55,805 nucleotides of DNA from an uncultured Saprospiraceae bacterium (lineage in GTDB: Bacteria; Bacteroidota; Bacteroidia; Chitinophagales; Saprospiraceae). Within the stretch, counting starts at the first letter, position 1, and each line of letters opens with the position of its first letter. The translations under genes and the position numbers were made by a program. The stretch covers positions 1-55,805 of the forward strand of contig CALLAW010000016.1 in the NCBI GenBank assembly GCA_938001865.1, given 5' to 3'. The notes below the pieces were generated by a model that saw only the letters and a list, made by a program, of their open reading frames with translations, searched no databases and was not told the origin of the DNA. Shown here piece after piece: positions 27,326 through 36,129 of the stretch.

Positions 27326-29404
27326 TTATATCCAGAGTTCTGCCTCAGACTTATCTTTGAAGTAATTATAGGATTCTCGTTGAGACCTGATCTCATTTTT
27401 CTTTTTAGTAGAGACGCTTTTATATTCGTTGGTTTGATTTTGCGAGATTATCCTAGCCTTGACATTATCAGATAATTGCAATTCTAATATCTCTCTGATT
27501 GTCTTCTTGAGTTGATCATCATAGATGGGTATCATCGTCTCATACCGGTAACGAAGATTTCTCACCATCCAATCGGCTGATGACATATATGTGAGTTTGT
27601 CACCACCATGATGGAAGTAATAGATCCGAGTATGCTCAAGGAATCGATCTATGATACTGATGATCTCTATGTTTTCACTTACGCCTTTGACACCTGGTAC
27701 TATTGAGCATATCCCTCTGACTACCATCTTTATCTTGACACCTGCTTGTGACGCTTCATAGAGTTTTCTTATAATTTTTTTATCCTGGATGCTGTTTAGC
27801 TTCAGGATGATTTCTGCCTTTTTCTTTTGCTTCGCTTGTTTGATTTCATAGTTAATGAGATCATCTATTTTATCATTCAGATTATACTGGCCTACGCCTA
27901 AATGTTCAAATTTGTCTTTGATTGGTTGCTTTTTTTCTAGGAAGTTCATGAGTCTTCTTGCTTCACTAGTGAGCCTTGGATCACTTGTGAAGAAGCAGAG
28001 ATCAGTATAGAGTCTAGCTGTATTTTCGTTGAAGTTGCCAGTACTAAAGTATGCGTACTCTCTTTTCTTCCCATTTGCATCTCGTTGTGTGATAAGTGCC
28101 AGCTTGCTATGTACCTTCAGACCAGGGATACTATATCTCACCTTTATCCCTTCATTCTCTAATTTTTCACCCCATTGGAGGTTCGCTTCTTCATCAAATC
28201 TTGCCTTGATTTCGATAAATACGAAGACTTTCTTTCCCTGCCTAGCGGCATTGATCAGAGCATCCATAATCCTAGATTTCTTGGCTACACGATACTGGAC
28301 GACTGCGATCTCGGTGATTGTATCATCATTGACTGCATCTTCGAAGAATCTAATCGTGGATTCATAACTCTGATACGGCACATGGATAAGATGGTCTGCT
28401 ACTGCGATACCGGTATAGACTGATTTGAGATTTTCCAATGCATAATAGGGTAATGGAGTAAGCGATTGATCTTGTAAGTTGTCTAGATTGAATCTCGGGA
28501 AAGAAAAGAAGTCTGAGTTGTTGTGTTGCCTTCCCTCTGGTGAAAGGTCATACTCATGAAGATCAAATACCTCCATGAGATATTTGAGCATTTTCTTAGG
28601 TATTTCTCTGTCAAATACGAGTCTACTGGCTACTCCGACCTTCCGCTTATCAAGACTCTTCTTAACTTTGGTGATAAGATTACCTGAGAACTCATCATCT
28701 ATATACAGCTCACCATCTCTTGTCAATTTAATAGAGAAACTCCCTTGAATCTTAAATCCAGGAAAGACTGTCTTGGCACAGTGTCTGACGATATCATCTA
28801 CTAATAGGATCTCTCTGCTGTCTACATTACTCGGGGGTAATAGGACAAATCGATCAGTCTCATCGGAAGGGATCTTCATTAGAGCATAGATGACCTTACC
28901 ATTTTCTTTATCGATGAGCTCAAATGCAAGATAGATAGATGCATCATTAAGGAATGGAATAACCTTCTTCTTTAATAATATAATCGGTTGGATGAAGGGC
29001 TGTAACTGTTCTTTGAAGTAAGTTTCTATAAATTCTATTTGATCTTTATTGAGTTGATCCTTTTGTCTGATGAAGATCTTTTTCTCTTCTAGCTCAGGAA
29101 TGATAGATTGCTCGTAGATCTTGGTAAATTCTAGTTGCTGATCTTTTACCATTGCAAGCAATTGGCTTAGTACTTTCTCTGGTTCAAAATCAAGATGCTT
29201 TGAAGTCTTCTTACCAGCTCTTACGAGATTGCGATGATTAGCTACTCTTACTTTGAAGAATTCACTCAAGTTGGAGGAGTAGATTGCTAAGAATTTGATC
29301 CGTTCCAATAGAGGGACAGACGGGTCTTTTGCTTCCTGTAATACTCTGTAATTGAATTGGAGCCAACTAATATCGCGATGGAGATAAGGAAACAATTTGG
29401 TCAT
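27326..29404 (-). CDS. ppk1: Polyphosphate kinase 1
   Basis: PPK1 reversibly polymerises the gamma-phosphate of ATP into polyphosphate. The N-terminal domain opens with HRDISWLQFNYRVL (residues 9-22). The autophosphorylated His is in LKVHSKLALI at about 432 and the second catalytic His is at about 591 (FLEHTRIYYF). YFSTGNFNENTARLYTD near 452 is the conserved nucleotide-site segment. The length of 692 is typical. It is divergent from the methyltransferase gene (155-bp gap), and its 3' end abuts the repeat array. No exopolyphosphatase gene is adjacent. Confidence 0.97.
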   Translation of the reverse strand: MTKLFPYLHRDISWLQFNYRVLQEAKDPSVPLLERIKFLAIYSSNLSEFFKVRVANHRNLVRAGKKTSKHLDFEPEKVLSQLLAMVKDQQLEFTKIYEQSIIPELEEKKIFIRQKDQLNKDQIEFIETYFKEQLQPFIQPIILLKKKVIPFLNDASIYLAFELIDKENGKVIYALMKIPSDETDRFVLLPPSNVDSREILLVDDIVRHCAKTVFPGFKIQGSFSIKLTRDGELYIDDEFSGNLITKVKKSLDKRKVGVASRLVFDREIPKKMLKYLMEVFDLHEYDLSPEGRQHNNSDFFSFPRFNLDNLQDQSLTPLPYYALENLKSVYTGIAVADHLIHVPYQSYESTIRFFEDAVNDDTITEIAVVQYRVAKKSRIMDALINAARQGKKVFVFIEIKARFDEEANLQWGEKLENEGIKVRYSIPGLKVHSKLALITQRDANGKKREYAYFSTGNFNENTARLYTDLCFFTSDPRLTSEARRLMNFLEKKQPIKDKFEHLGVGQYNLNDKIDDLINYEIKQAKQKKKAEIILKLNSIQDKKIIRKLYEASQAGVKIKMVVRGICSIVPGVKGVSENIEIISIIDRFLEHTRIYYFHHGGDKLTYMSSADWMVRNLRYRYETMIPIYDDQLKKTIREILELQLSDNVKARIISQNQTNEYKSVSTKKKNEIRSQRESYNYFKDKSEAELWI

Positions 29405-29559
29405 TCTTCTAATTTTGAGTTATACAGCGAATTTACTTATTTTTTGTCTCAATCCTCGTGTAATAAACTTTTTGTACCTTTCGGATTCAAACTTAATCTT
29501 GAAAAGCCCATACTTATAATCAATGAGCTTTTCGTTACACAATATGACAATCAATAGTA

Positions 29560-30363
29560 ATGAGACAAGGACACGCTGGGGAGTATGAGCTATTAAATAC
29601 GCTGTTTGCAAATGACGACCTCAATATCGGATACTACAAAGAGGAAGATACCAAGATAGATAAGGCTCGAGAACTCATGCTACTCAGGATCTTAAGGCTA
29701 GTGCCTAAGATTGCAAAGAAAACAAAATTCTTAGTCGTAGGTGCAGGATGGGGGACAGCTGCGATGACTATCGTAGACACATATCTCTGTCGAGTCGATA
29801 GTATCTCCACAACCAAAAAAGAACAAGATCACTTAGAGAAAGCACTCAAGAAAAAGGAATACGAGAAGAAACTCTACACTCATCTCTCAGAGAGGCACGT
29901 AGACCTACCAACAGAGACTGATAATTATAATGTCCTGCTGAGCCAAGAGGTAATGTCATATGTAGAAGACAAGCGAAAATTATTTATTGTATATCACGCC
30001 AGCTTAATGGCCGAAGGAAGGTTAGTGATGACAGACTTTCTTCAAGGAGAGAAGTATGAAAGTAAGCATTCTGATCTATTCGGACATTCTGATGCTATCC
30101 CTCTATGGACTGACTTAGACGTAGAGAAACTCACCAATAAGTCTGGTCTGCAGAAAGTGTATAATAAAGACTTTAGCCCTGAGCTTATCGGTCACTATCA
30201 GTATATCATCAAGGAGCTTGATATCAAAAAAGCGACTGTGGACAAAAAACTCGGGAAGGGTGCTTCGCAAAAGCATACAGATATCTATAAGGCAAAAATA
30301 GAAGCATTGGAAAAAGGAGCAATTAAATGGTGCCTTTATGTTTACCAGAAAATCAATATTTAA
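29560..30363 (+). CDS. Class I SAM-dependent methyltransferase-like protein
   Basis: The first motif of the Rossmann-type SAM-binding site is VVGAGWGTAAMTIV (about 58-71), followed by an acidic end of strand 2 (VDSIS) and a motif IV-like NVLLSQEVMSYVEDK near 125. The N-terminal part (NIGYYKEEDTKIDKARELMLLRIL) resembles the cyclopropane fatty acid synthase/phosphoethanolamine methyltransferase group, which suggests a lipid or small-molecule acceptor, but the acceptor cannot be assigned. The C-terminal about 60 residues are Lys-rich. It lies 50 bp before the next gene. Confidence 0.75.
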   Translation: MRQGHAGEYELLNTLFANDDLNIGYYKEEDTKIDKARELMLLRILRLVPKIAKKTKFLVVGAGWGTAAMTIVDTYLCRVDSISTTKKEQDHLEKALKKKEYEKKLYTHLSERHVDLPTETDNYNVLLSQEVMSYVEDKRKLFIVYHASLMAEGRLVMTDFLQGEKYESKHSDLFGHSDAIPLWTDLDVEKLTNKSGLQKVYNKDFSPELIGHYQYIIKELDIKKATVDKKLGKGASQKHTDIYKAKIEALEKGAIKWCLYVYQKINI

Positions 30364-30413
30364 TTGATTGTATTGGTGACTGAATATCTCTTACTCCTTA
30401 ACTCTAGGGTAGT

Positions 30414-32051
30414 ATGACTAGTGAGTCAATCCCACATATCTCGCTGACTTCAACACAATCGCTGTCACTGATACTCTCAAGAGAGTACAAGTTGCTTCAG
30501 AGAAGTAACCTAAAGAGACTGGGGAGTCAACTGCTTGATCTGACCTTGCTTACTCTACAGAAGAGTGACAAGTGTAATGTATTGATCAATGATGCTAAGA
30601 TACTCACAGCATATTTGCAACGAGCACAAGAGGTCGGACTGATTGCAAGTCCTGAATCACACTCACCTATTTACCTAGAGTGGTCGCCACATCTCTATCC
30701 GTCTCAGAAGACACTCATGATAGGTATGTCAATACCTCAGTTGAACGATCGGATTGACGGCAGTACGATGCTTGAGATATTAGTAGATCAGACTACTCCC
30801 AACGTATTACCTAGTACCAAATCTATTGTAAGTTCTGTACTCGATACTGAGATACTTGAAAAAATAAAGAAATGCTATCAACTCTATCAACCATCCATAG
30901 ACTATGCGATGATAGATCGATTATTGAGTAGGGATCACATCCAACTCAACGTGCTGAAGGAAGAAGTGAAGAGTATCAAGCTAGCATTGGATCAGATACT
31001 ACCAGTGCTGTACAATGTGGACATGCTCACATTAGATACTGCTACCTTGAGAAGACAGAATCACTCATCTAAGATCAGTCAGATCCAGGAGCTTTACGAT
31101 GCCTATCGTCATCTCCAAAGCACATTGGACAGTATCACTCAGATCTCTATACCACCTCTGAAGAAACCACTCAATGCTGCAATGCTTGTAGACTATCTTC
31201 GCGAGAGGGTATCTCATTGGGTGCATATTAGCCATTTACTTACAAGTGAGAGCTTACTTGATTGGGTACAAATCATCCATAGCTTACCACCAGATATCAG
31301 TGACTCTCTCTGGCGTCTTGCCTGCTACAAAGTGTTGCATCCGTGGGATCGTGTACTGATCAAGCAGAGAGCTGAGCAGAGCTTAATAGGGATGGAGTAT
31401 CACTCAAGTAGAATCAAAGCTGATGACTGCCAACACCTTCTCAGAGTGTCAATTGGTAATATCGAGCAGAGAGCAGCACTCATCCATGACCCGACACTCA
31501 TCGATCAGGCAACACTTACTCTAGTGCCTAATTACCTTATCGATTACGTCCAGAATGGAATAGGATACGAAGTGGTCTCTACTGCGAGTGACTTACCAGT
31601 CATGAGTGAGCTCCATCTAGACAATAAACTCAATGATATGCAACTGCTCTCTAACTCTCAGTGTATTGCTGATTTGTTATTGGATAAGTGTCCAGGTCTT
31701 GAGATATCTATCAGTCGTAGCCAGATTATACTCTCAACACTGACGTCTGACAATTTTGAATTGGCAGAGATCTTATCCAAGCATGGATTCGAAAGACTAG
31801 AGCATAATGACGTCAGAGTGAGCCTTAAAGAGTGCCTCATCGACATCAATCGTGAAGTACATCTAATTACGATCGGTGCATTGCTCTCGATAGATGACCT
31901 CAGTGATTGGGTGTATCAGACACAACTCATCGAGAAGTTAGAGTCTACAGGGATCAAGGTCATAGATATACCGATCGATATAAATCGAGATGGTAGACTC
32001 GTCTATCGTCAATCACTACAATCACTATTGGATCGATATGTGGAAGATTGA
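30414..32051 (+). CDS. Uncharacterised 545-residue protein
   Basis: I do not recognise this protein. It has no signal peptide, no membrane segment and no nucleotide-binding motif. It is rich in Leu, Ser, Ile and His and mainly helical, with a Gln/Leu-rich first 60 residues and a C-terminal segment (VHLITIGALLSIDDLSDWVYQ) followed by an IPIDINRDGRLVY stretch that resembles a small alpha/beta domain. Codon use matches its neighbours and the frame is clean, so it is a real gene. The next gene overlaps its last 14 bp, so the two are cotranscribed and the HsdR_N-type protein may be a partner. Confidence 0.75.
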   Translation: MTSESIPHISLTSTQSLSLILSREYKLLQRSNLKRLGSQLLDLTLLTLQKSDKCNVLINDAKILTAYLQRAQEVGLIASPESHSPIYLEWSPHLYPSQKTLMIGMSIPQLNDRIDGSTMLEILVDQTTPNVLPSTKSIVSSVLDTEILEKIKKCYQLYQPSIDYAMIDRLLSRDHIQLNVLKEEVKSIKLALDQILPVLYNVDMLTLDTATLRRQNHSSKISQIQELYDAYRHLQSTLDSITQISIPPLKKPLNAAMLVDYLRERVSHWVHISHLLTSESLLDWVQIIHSLPPDISDSLWRLACYKVLHPWDRVLIKQRAEQSLIGMEYHSSRIKADDCQHLLRVSIGNIEQRAALIHDPTLIDQATLTLVPNYLIDYVQNGIGYEVVSTASDLPVMSELHLDNKLNDMQLLSNSQCIADLLLDKCPGLEISISRSQIILSTLTSDNFELAEILSKHGFERLEHNDVRVSLKECLIDINREVHLITIGALLSIDDLSDWVYQTQLIEKLESTGIKVIDIPIDINRDGRLVYRQSLQSLLDRYVED

Positions 32052-32487
32052 CCTTATGCAGTACCACTCGCTGGTAAATGTGGAACAAAGAGATGGACAA
32101 ACTCTAATCTTCTGTACAGTCAGAGGTAAGTGGCTCAAGTATCAGCAAGAAGAACTCGTAAGACAACTCATCATACAGTACTTAATCACAGAGCAAAATA
32201 TCCGAAAACTCAGTATCGTGGTAGAGAAGAGTACAGGTCTCAAGGGTCAAGATAGGATCGATATAGCGGTACTGAACAGAGGAGGCAAGCCATTCATGCT
32301 GATCGAGTGTAAGACGTGGACAGAACGGGTCAATCAGTCAGTGCTGAATCAGATAAGTAGGTATAATAATCAACTGAAGTATCCCTACTGCTGGGTATCT
32401 ACGGGCAAAGGAAATTTTCTATTTTCGTTTGATAAGTCAAAGAATAAATATGCTCAAATTCTTGATTTTCCCGATGGATATTCATGA
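32038..32487 (+). CDS. Type I restriction enzyme HsdR N-terminal-like (PD-(D/E)xK fold) protein
   Basis: The small protein carries one nuclease-fold domain: VRGKWLKYQQEELVRQ at the start, then the core DRIDIAVLNRGG...FMLIECK, giving the Asp and the E-x-K active-site pattern, and an NQISRYNNQLKYPYCWVSTG tail. Stand-alone HSDR_N_2 proteins are common in Bacteroidota; there are no HsdM or HsdS genes here, so it is not a restriction system. The Met at 32038 (MWKIDLMQYHSL, 149 residues) best matches the family start; 32056 is an alternative. The frame is open further upstream but those residues look like read-through of the neighbouring gene. Confidence 0.85.
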   Translation: MWKIDLMQYHSLVNVEQRDGQTLIFCTVRGKWLKYQQEELVRQLIIQYLITEQNIRKLSIVVEKSTGLKGQDRIDIAVLNRGGKPFMLIECKTWTERVNQSVLNQISRYNNQLKYPYCWVSTGKGNFLFSFDKSKNKYAQILDFPDGYS

Positions 32488-32503
32488 TATCTTATAAATC
32501 CAT

Positions 32504-32511
32504 TAACTTTG
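32504..32511 (+). promoter_or_regulatory. -7 promoter element of the coiled-coil/ABC operon
   Basis: TAACTTTG is a perfect TAnnTTTG, 28 bases before the ATG at 32540, and probably starts the five-gene unit. Confidence 0.5.
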
Positions 32512-32539
32512 AGAGAAAGATTAGAAAAGTAAATTAGTC

Positions 32540-33226
32540 ATGCTCGATAAATTAAAAAATCTGTTCATAGTTGATGATGGGAAAGAGACAACTCCAGTCC
32601 AACCTAAAACAACTCAACAGTCTCAATCTTCGCCTCAGCAAAAGAGTCCCAAAAAGCAGCCTAAACAAGCATCACCAAAGTCTGACACTCCAGTGCCACC
32701 TAGACCAAAAGCAGCACCTAGCGAAAGATTTGTCAATAAACTGTTAGAAGCAATAGAAGCGAATAATGAAAAGGGCTTTGACTACCTCGAATTCAAACAA
32801 TCAATGGCTAATCTTAGCACTGTAGACATGGATGATGCCACTCGCTACAAGTCAGCACTAGCCATGGCAAAGACAATGGGAGCTGATGCCTCTCAATTAG
32901 CCAAATCAGCATCTAGATACCTTGCTGTATTAGAAGGTGAAGAGAACAAATTCCGAGTAGCATTTGGCAAACAGCAAAAAGATAGAGTAACCCAGCGCCA
33001 AGAAAAGCTCAATTCGTACGAAAAAGGTATCGTAGATAGAGAAGCAAGAATAAAAGAACTCCAAGGCCAAATCGAACAGCTCAAAGTCAAACTCTCTGAA
33101 CTGCAAACTACCACAGAGAATGCTGACGCCAAGGTAACAGCTACCAAAGATGGATTCTATAGTGCTTACCATATCGTGGTAGATCAAATCAAAAATGATC
33201 TCGCAATGATCAATCAGCACGGGTAG
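32540..33226 (+). CDS. Pro/Gln-rich coiled-coil protein, first gene of the PspA-like/ABC unit
   Basis: No named family is recognised. The first 20 residues (MLDKLKNLFIVDDG) are followed by a low-complexity Pro/Gln/Lys/Ser linker (about 20-60), a helical domain (about 62-135, including FDYLEFKQSMANLSTVDMDD) and a long charged coiled coil (about 138-200, RQEKLNSYEKGIVDREARIKEL region). It is predicted to be cytoplasmic, with no signal or membrane segment. It lies directly upstream of a membrane-bound PspA-like protein and an ABC transporter on the same strand, suggesting a cytoplasmic partner that assembles with the PspA-like coil. Confidence 0.75.
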   Translation: MLDKLKNLFIVDDGKETTPVQPKTTQQSQSSPQQKSPKKQPKQASPKSDTPVPPRPKAAPSERFVNKLLEAIEANNEKGFDYLEFKQSMANLSTVDMDDATRYKSALAMAKTMGADASQLAKSASRYLAVLEGEENKFRVAFGKQQKDRVTQRQEKLNSYEKGIVDREARIKELQGQIEQLKVKLSELQTTTENADAKVTATKDGFYSAYHIVVDQIKNDLAMINQHG

Positions 33227-33321
33227 TCTTATACTTCATCGATTAACACTCAATATCCATAGACGAAAACCCTTGGAACTATGGAATTTTAAATAGAGTA
33301 AATATCGTTATATGTTTATTG

Positions 33322-33329
33322 TATCTTTG
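33322..33329 (+). promoter_or_regulatory. -7 promoter element upstream of the PspA-like gene
   Basis: TATCTTTG is a perfect TAnnTTTG, 34 bases before the ATG at 33364. A short ORF starts 6 bases after it. Confidence 0.5.
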
Positions 33330-33335
33330 TGACTT

Positions 33336-33386
33336 ATGCATTACTCATCAATCATCAAATTGAATGACTACACGACGGTTATCTAA
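33336..33386 (+). CDS. Possible 16-codon upstream ORF overlapping the PspA-like start
   Basis: ATG at 33336 lies 6 bases after a perfect -7 element and encodes MHYSSIIKLNDYTTVI, with its TAA 20 bases inside the next gene in another frame. Translation of it could control or couple initiation at 33364. It may equally be a chance ORF. Confidence 0.25.
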   Translation: MHYSSIIKLNDYTTVI

Positions 33387-34407
33387 ATCTTTTTGGCAAA
33401 AACCAGAGGGGATAGTAGGAGGATTGTTTCTCGTAGGTGCTGTGGCGCTTATTGGCATAGTCTTGGTCAACTTTGCAGCTGCTGTGAGTGCATTTTTGTT
33501 TTCTCCATTAGGAGCGGGGGTAGGATTATTGACACTTGGGATTATTGTATTCATGGCATTGGACTCGAGATCGAGGGCAGTCGTAGGATATATGTATCAG
33601 TCTCTGATGAGATGGATCACTGGTATCTTCATCAAGATAGATCCGATGAGTATCCTGAATGGATATGTAGATGATCTCAAATACAATCTCAAAAAGATGA
33701 ATATCCAAATCGGAAAGCTCCGTAAAGAGAAGCATAAACTGATGGAGCTTATCTATCTCAATAATAATGAGATCAAGTCCAATATGGATATTGCCAATAA
33801 AGCCAAAGCAGCACAAAACGAGAAAGTCCTCATCCTCAAAACTCGAAAAGCCGGTAGACTCAAAGAAAGTAACGTCAAACTTGAAGACCTACTCAAGAAG
33901 ATGGAAGTCATGCAGCGAGTACTCACCAAAATGAGAGATAACTCACATATCTTAGTCGAAGACATCGACGATCAAATCAAAATCAAATCAGCCGAACAAA
34001 AGGCAATCATGGCTAGCCACAGTGCTATGAGATCAGCCATGAATATTATCAAAGGTGATAAAGACAAGAAAGCGATGTTTGATCAAGCAATGGAAGTGAT
34101 CACCGATGATGTCTCAGTCAAGGTGGGAGAGATGGAAAACTTTATGGACATGTCCGAGGAGTTTATGAATTCTATAGACGTGCAGAATGGTATCTTCGAG
34201 GAGAAAGGAATGAAGATGTTAGAAGAGTGGGAAAAGAAATCTACATCTATTCTCCTTGGTGACGCTAAGCAAGATATACTCCAAGACGTAGAGAGTGAAG
34301 ATATTCTCGATCTCAGTACCTTCAAAGAAACAGTGAAGGTGAAGTCAAGTCCTTCATCAACAGCATCAAAATCTAATGATTATGATGATTTCTTTGATCC
34401 AGATTAG
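33364..34407 (+). CDS. Membrane-anchored PspA/IM30-like coiled-coil protein
   Basis: Two adjacent hydrophobic helices (about residues 18-40 and 44-64) precede a segment, FIKIDPMSILNGYVDDLKYNLKKM, that looks like the start of PspA/IM30 (…EDPEKM…). A long, Lys/Met-rich coiled coil follows to about 300, and then an acidic Ser-rich tail ending DDFFDPD. PspA proteins bind stressed membranes through an amphipathic helix; here true transmembrane helices replace it. The assignment rests on pattern, not on a search. It is in a unit with an ABC transporter, 65 bp upstream of the substrate-binding protein, so an envelope-integrity role for the transporter is a fair inference. Confidence 0.65.
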   Translation: MTTRRLSKSFWQKPEGIVGGLFLVGAVALIGIVLVNFAAAVSAFLFSPLGAGVGLLTLGIIVFMALDSRSRAVVGYMYQSLMRWITGIFIKIDPMSILNGYVDDLKYNLKKMNIQIGKLRKEKHKLMELIYLNNNEIKSNMDIANKAKAAQNEKVLILKTRKAGRLKESNVKLEDLLKKMEVMQRVLTKMRDNSHILVEDIDDQIKIKSAEQKAIMASHSAMRSAMNIIKGDKDKKAMFDQAMEVITDDVSVKVGEMENFMDMSEEFMNSIDVQNGIFEEKGMKMLEEWEKKSTSILLGDAKQDILQDVESEDILDLSTFKETVKVKSSPSSTASKSNDYDDFFDPD

Positions 34408-34472
34408 GGCATACATTGAATAAGTATACATTACACATTACGATATTTCACAACTAAGACATTTTACATACA

Positions 34473-36122
34473 ATGGCAAAACGATTAACAACATTTTCAA
34501 AGTTACTGATAACATTAATTATACTCGCTTTGATCTTTTTTGGCTTCACTTGGTTGAAGAACAATACTGCACTTGGCGACTTAGTCAATAACGGAGAATC
34601 ACCTCAAACAGAACGAACATCATCTCAATCTAACTCTACAGGTGATAAGACCACTATCGTGGGTAAAAATCAGAACGGGTCTCCTAATACTAATGCAACA
34701 AACAACACGAATAGAGGCAGTGACGATGACAATACTCTCAAGGTGCAACTGGTCAGTTGGGGAGGATATGCTCCAGGACTCTACTTCAATGAAGGAGCCG
34801 AAGCGAATCTCAAAAGTAGATTTTATAAGGATTACGGCTTCAAAGTTGACTTTAAACTCGAAAACGACTTACTCAATGCGATGGATGCATGGTTGGCTGA
34901 TGAGTATGATATCATCGTGCAGACAGCTGATGCATTCCCTCTCTACACAGCACCTGATGAGATCAATGCTGTAGATCCAAGAGCATTTATGCAAGTGGAT
35001 TGGTCAAGAGGTGGAGATGCAATCATAGTCAAGAGAGGGATCAATACAGTCAATGATCTGAAAGGCAAAACTATCGCTGTGGCCGTACCATCACCAGCAC
35101 AGACTCTCCTCATCACTTCTCTTGAGGCAGCAGGTCTGAGCTATAATGATGTCAAAGTAATCAAGACTACTGATAACCTCAAAGCCGCTGAGCTATTTAG
35201 GACGAATGATGTAGATGCTGCAGTCGTATGGAGCCCAGATGATATCATAGCAACTAGAGATGTCGCAGGATCTAAGATCTTATTAAACACAGAAAGTCAG
35301 ACTCATGTCATTGCAGACATCATGATGGCTAAGCAAGGGACTATTGATGCTAAGAGGAATATGTTCAACAAGTTCTACGAAGGATGGATGAAAGGAGTAG
35401 CAGAACTCAATAATCCAGCTAATCAAGACAAAGCTGCCAAGTATATGGCAGAGCTCAATGGAGTCTCTAAAGACGATGCCCTCGGGATGATGTCTGTAGT
35501 CAAGTGGACGAGCCATGGTGACAATGTCAACTTCTTCGGGCTGAATCCGTCATACAAAGGCCAACAAGGGAAAGACCTCTATACTAAGATGGCAACGAAC
35601 TTTGTCAAGACTGGTGATGCAGAGAAAGTAGCTCCAAGTTGGAGGTCAGTAATCTATACAGGGGCAATCCAGAATGCAAGCAAATTGAATGGGAGCGGAT
35701 ATGGTGCAGAGAAGAGTAAAGTATTCAAACCAACCTCTGCTAAAGATAAGACAGTAGCACCGATTGCATCTAAGCCTGTGAGTATCAACTTTGATACAGG
35801 AAAGTATCAATTGACAGCAAACGCTAAGACTATCATCGATCTTCAATTTGCAGATGTTGCTAAGGCATTTGCTGGTACCAAGGTACGTATCGAGGGTAAT
35901 ACGGATAATGTAGGTTCCCAACAGAGTAATGTACTGCTATCACGGAAGCGTGCCGAATCTGTAGCGAATTACCTTCAATCTCAGTACAAGATGGATTCTA
36001 ATCGATTTGTCATCGTGGGCAATGGGCCTAATAAGCCTACACCAGGCTGTGAGACCAATGCTACTGCACAATGTAAGGCAGCTAACAGAAGGACTGATTT
36101 CCAGCTAATACCAGCAAACTAG
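34473..36122 (+). CDS. ABC substrate-binding protein (SsuA/TauA/NMT1-like) fused to OmpA-like domain
   Basis: One N-terminal transmembrane helix (about 11-28), with no cleavage site or lipobox, is followed by a Ser/Asn/Thr linker (40-88) and a periplasmic-binding domain (about 90-400; VQLVSWGGYAPG, then INTVNDLKGKTIAVAVPSP and a DVDAAVVWSPDD hinge). An OmpA-like peptidoglycan-binding domain ends the protein (435-549), with Asp478 (EGNTDNVGS) and Arg491 (LLSRKRAES) in the diaminopimelate-binding positions. The protein would bridge the inner membrane and the cell wall while presenting a solute-binding lobe to the permease gene 7 bp downstream. COG0715-type binding domains usually take sulfonates, nitrate or pyrimidines; the ligand is unknown. 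Confidence 0.88.
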   Translation: MAKRLTTFSKLLITLIILALIFFGFTWLKNNTALGDLVNNGESPQTERTSSQSNSTGDKTTIVGKNQNGSPNTNATNNTNRGSDDDNTLKVQLVSWGGYAPGLYFNEGAEANLKSRFYKDYGFKVDFKLENDLLNAMDAWLADEYDIIVQTADAFPLYTAPDEINAVDPRAFMQVDWSRGGDAIIVKRGINTVNDLKGKTIAVAVPSPAQTLLITSLEAAGLSYNDVKVIKTTDNLKAAELFRTNDVDAAVVWSPDDIIATRDVAGSKILLNTESQTHVIADIMMAKQGTIDAKRNMFNKFYEGWMKGVAELNNPANQDKAAKYMAELNGVSKDDALGMMSVVKWTSHGDNVNFFGLNPSYKGQQGKDLYTKMATNFVKTGDAEKVAPSWRSVIYTGAIQNASKLNGSGYGAEKSKVFKPTSAKDKTVAPIASKPVSINFDTGKYQLTANAKTIIDLQFADVAKAFAGTKVRIEGNTDNVGSQQSNVLLSRKRAESVANYLQSQYKMDSNRFVIVGNGPNKPTPGCETNATAQCKAANRRTDFQLIPAN

Positions 36123-36129
36123 CAGATTG

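Noticed and set aside
27194-27475. Plus-strand open frame of 93 codons across the repeat and the ppk1 3' end
   Set aside because: It begins in the truncated repeat and then runs antisense to ppk1; its hydrophobic Phe/Leu/Ile content reflects the T-rich DNA.
32038-32487. A type I restriction-modification system
   Set aside because: Only an HsdR_N-like nuclease-fold protein is present; there is no helicase domain, HsdM or HsdS nearby.
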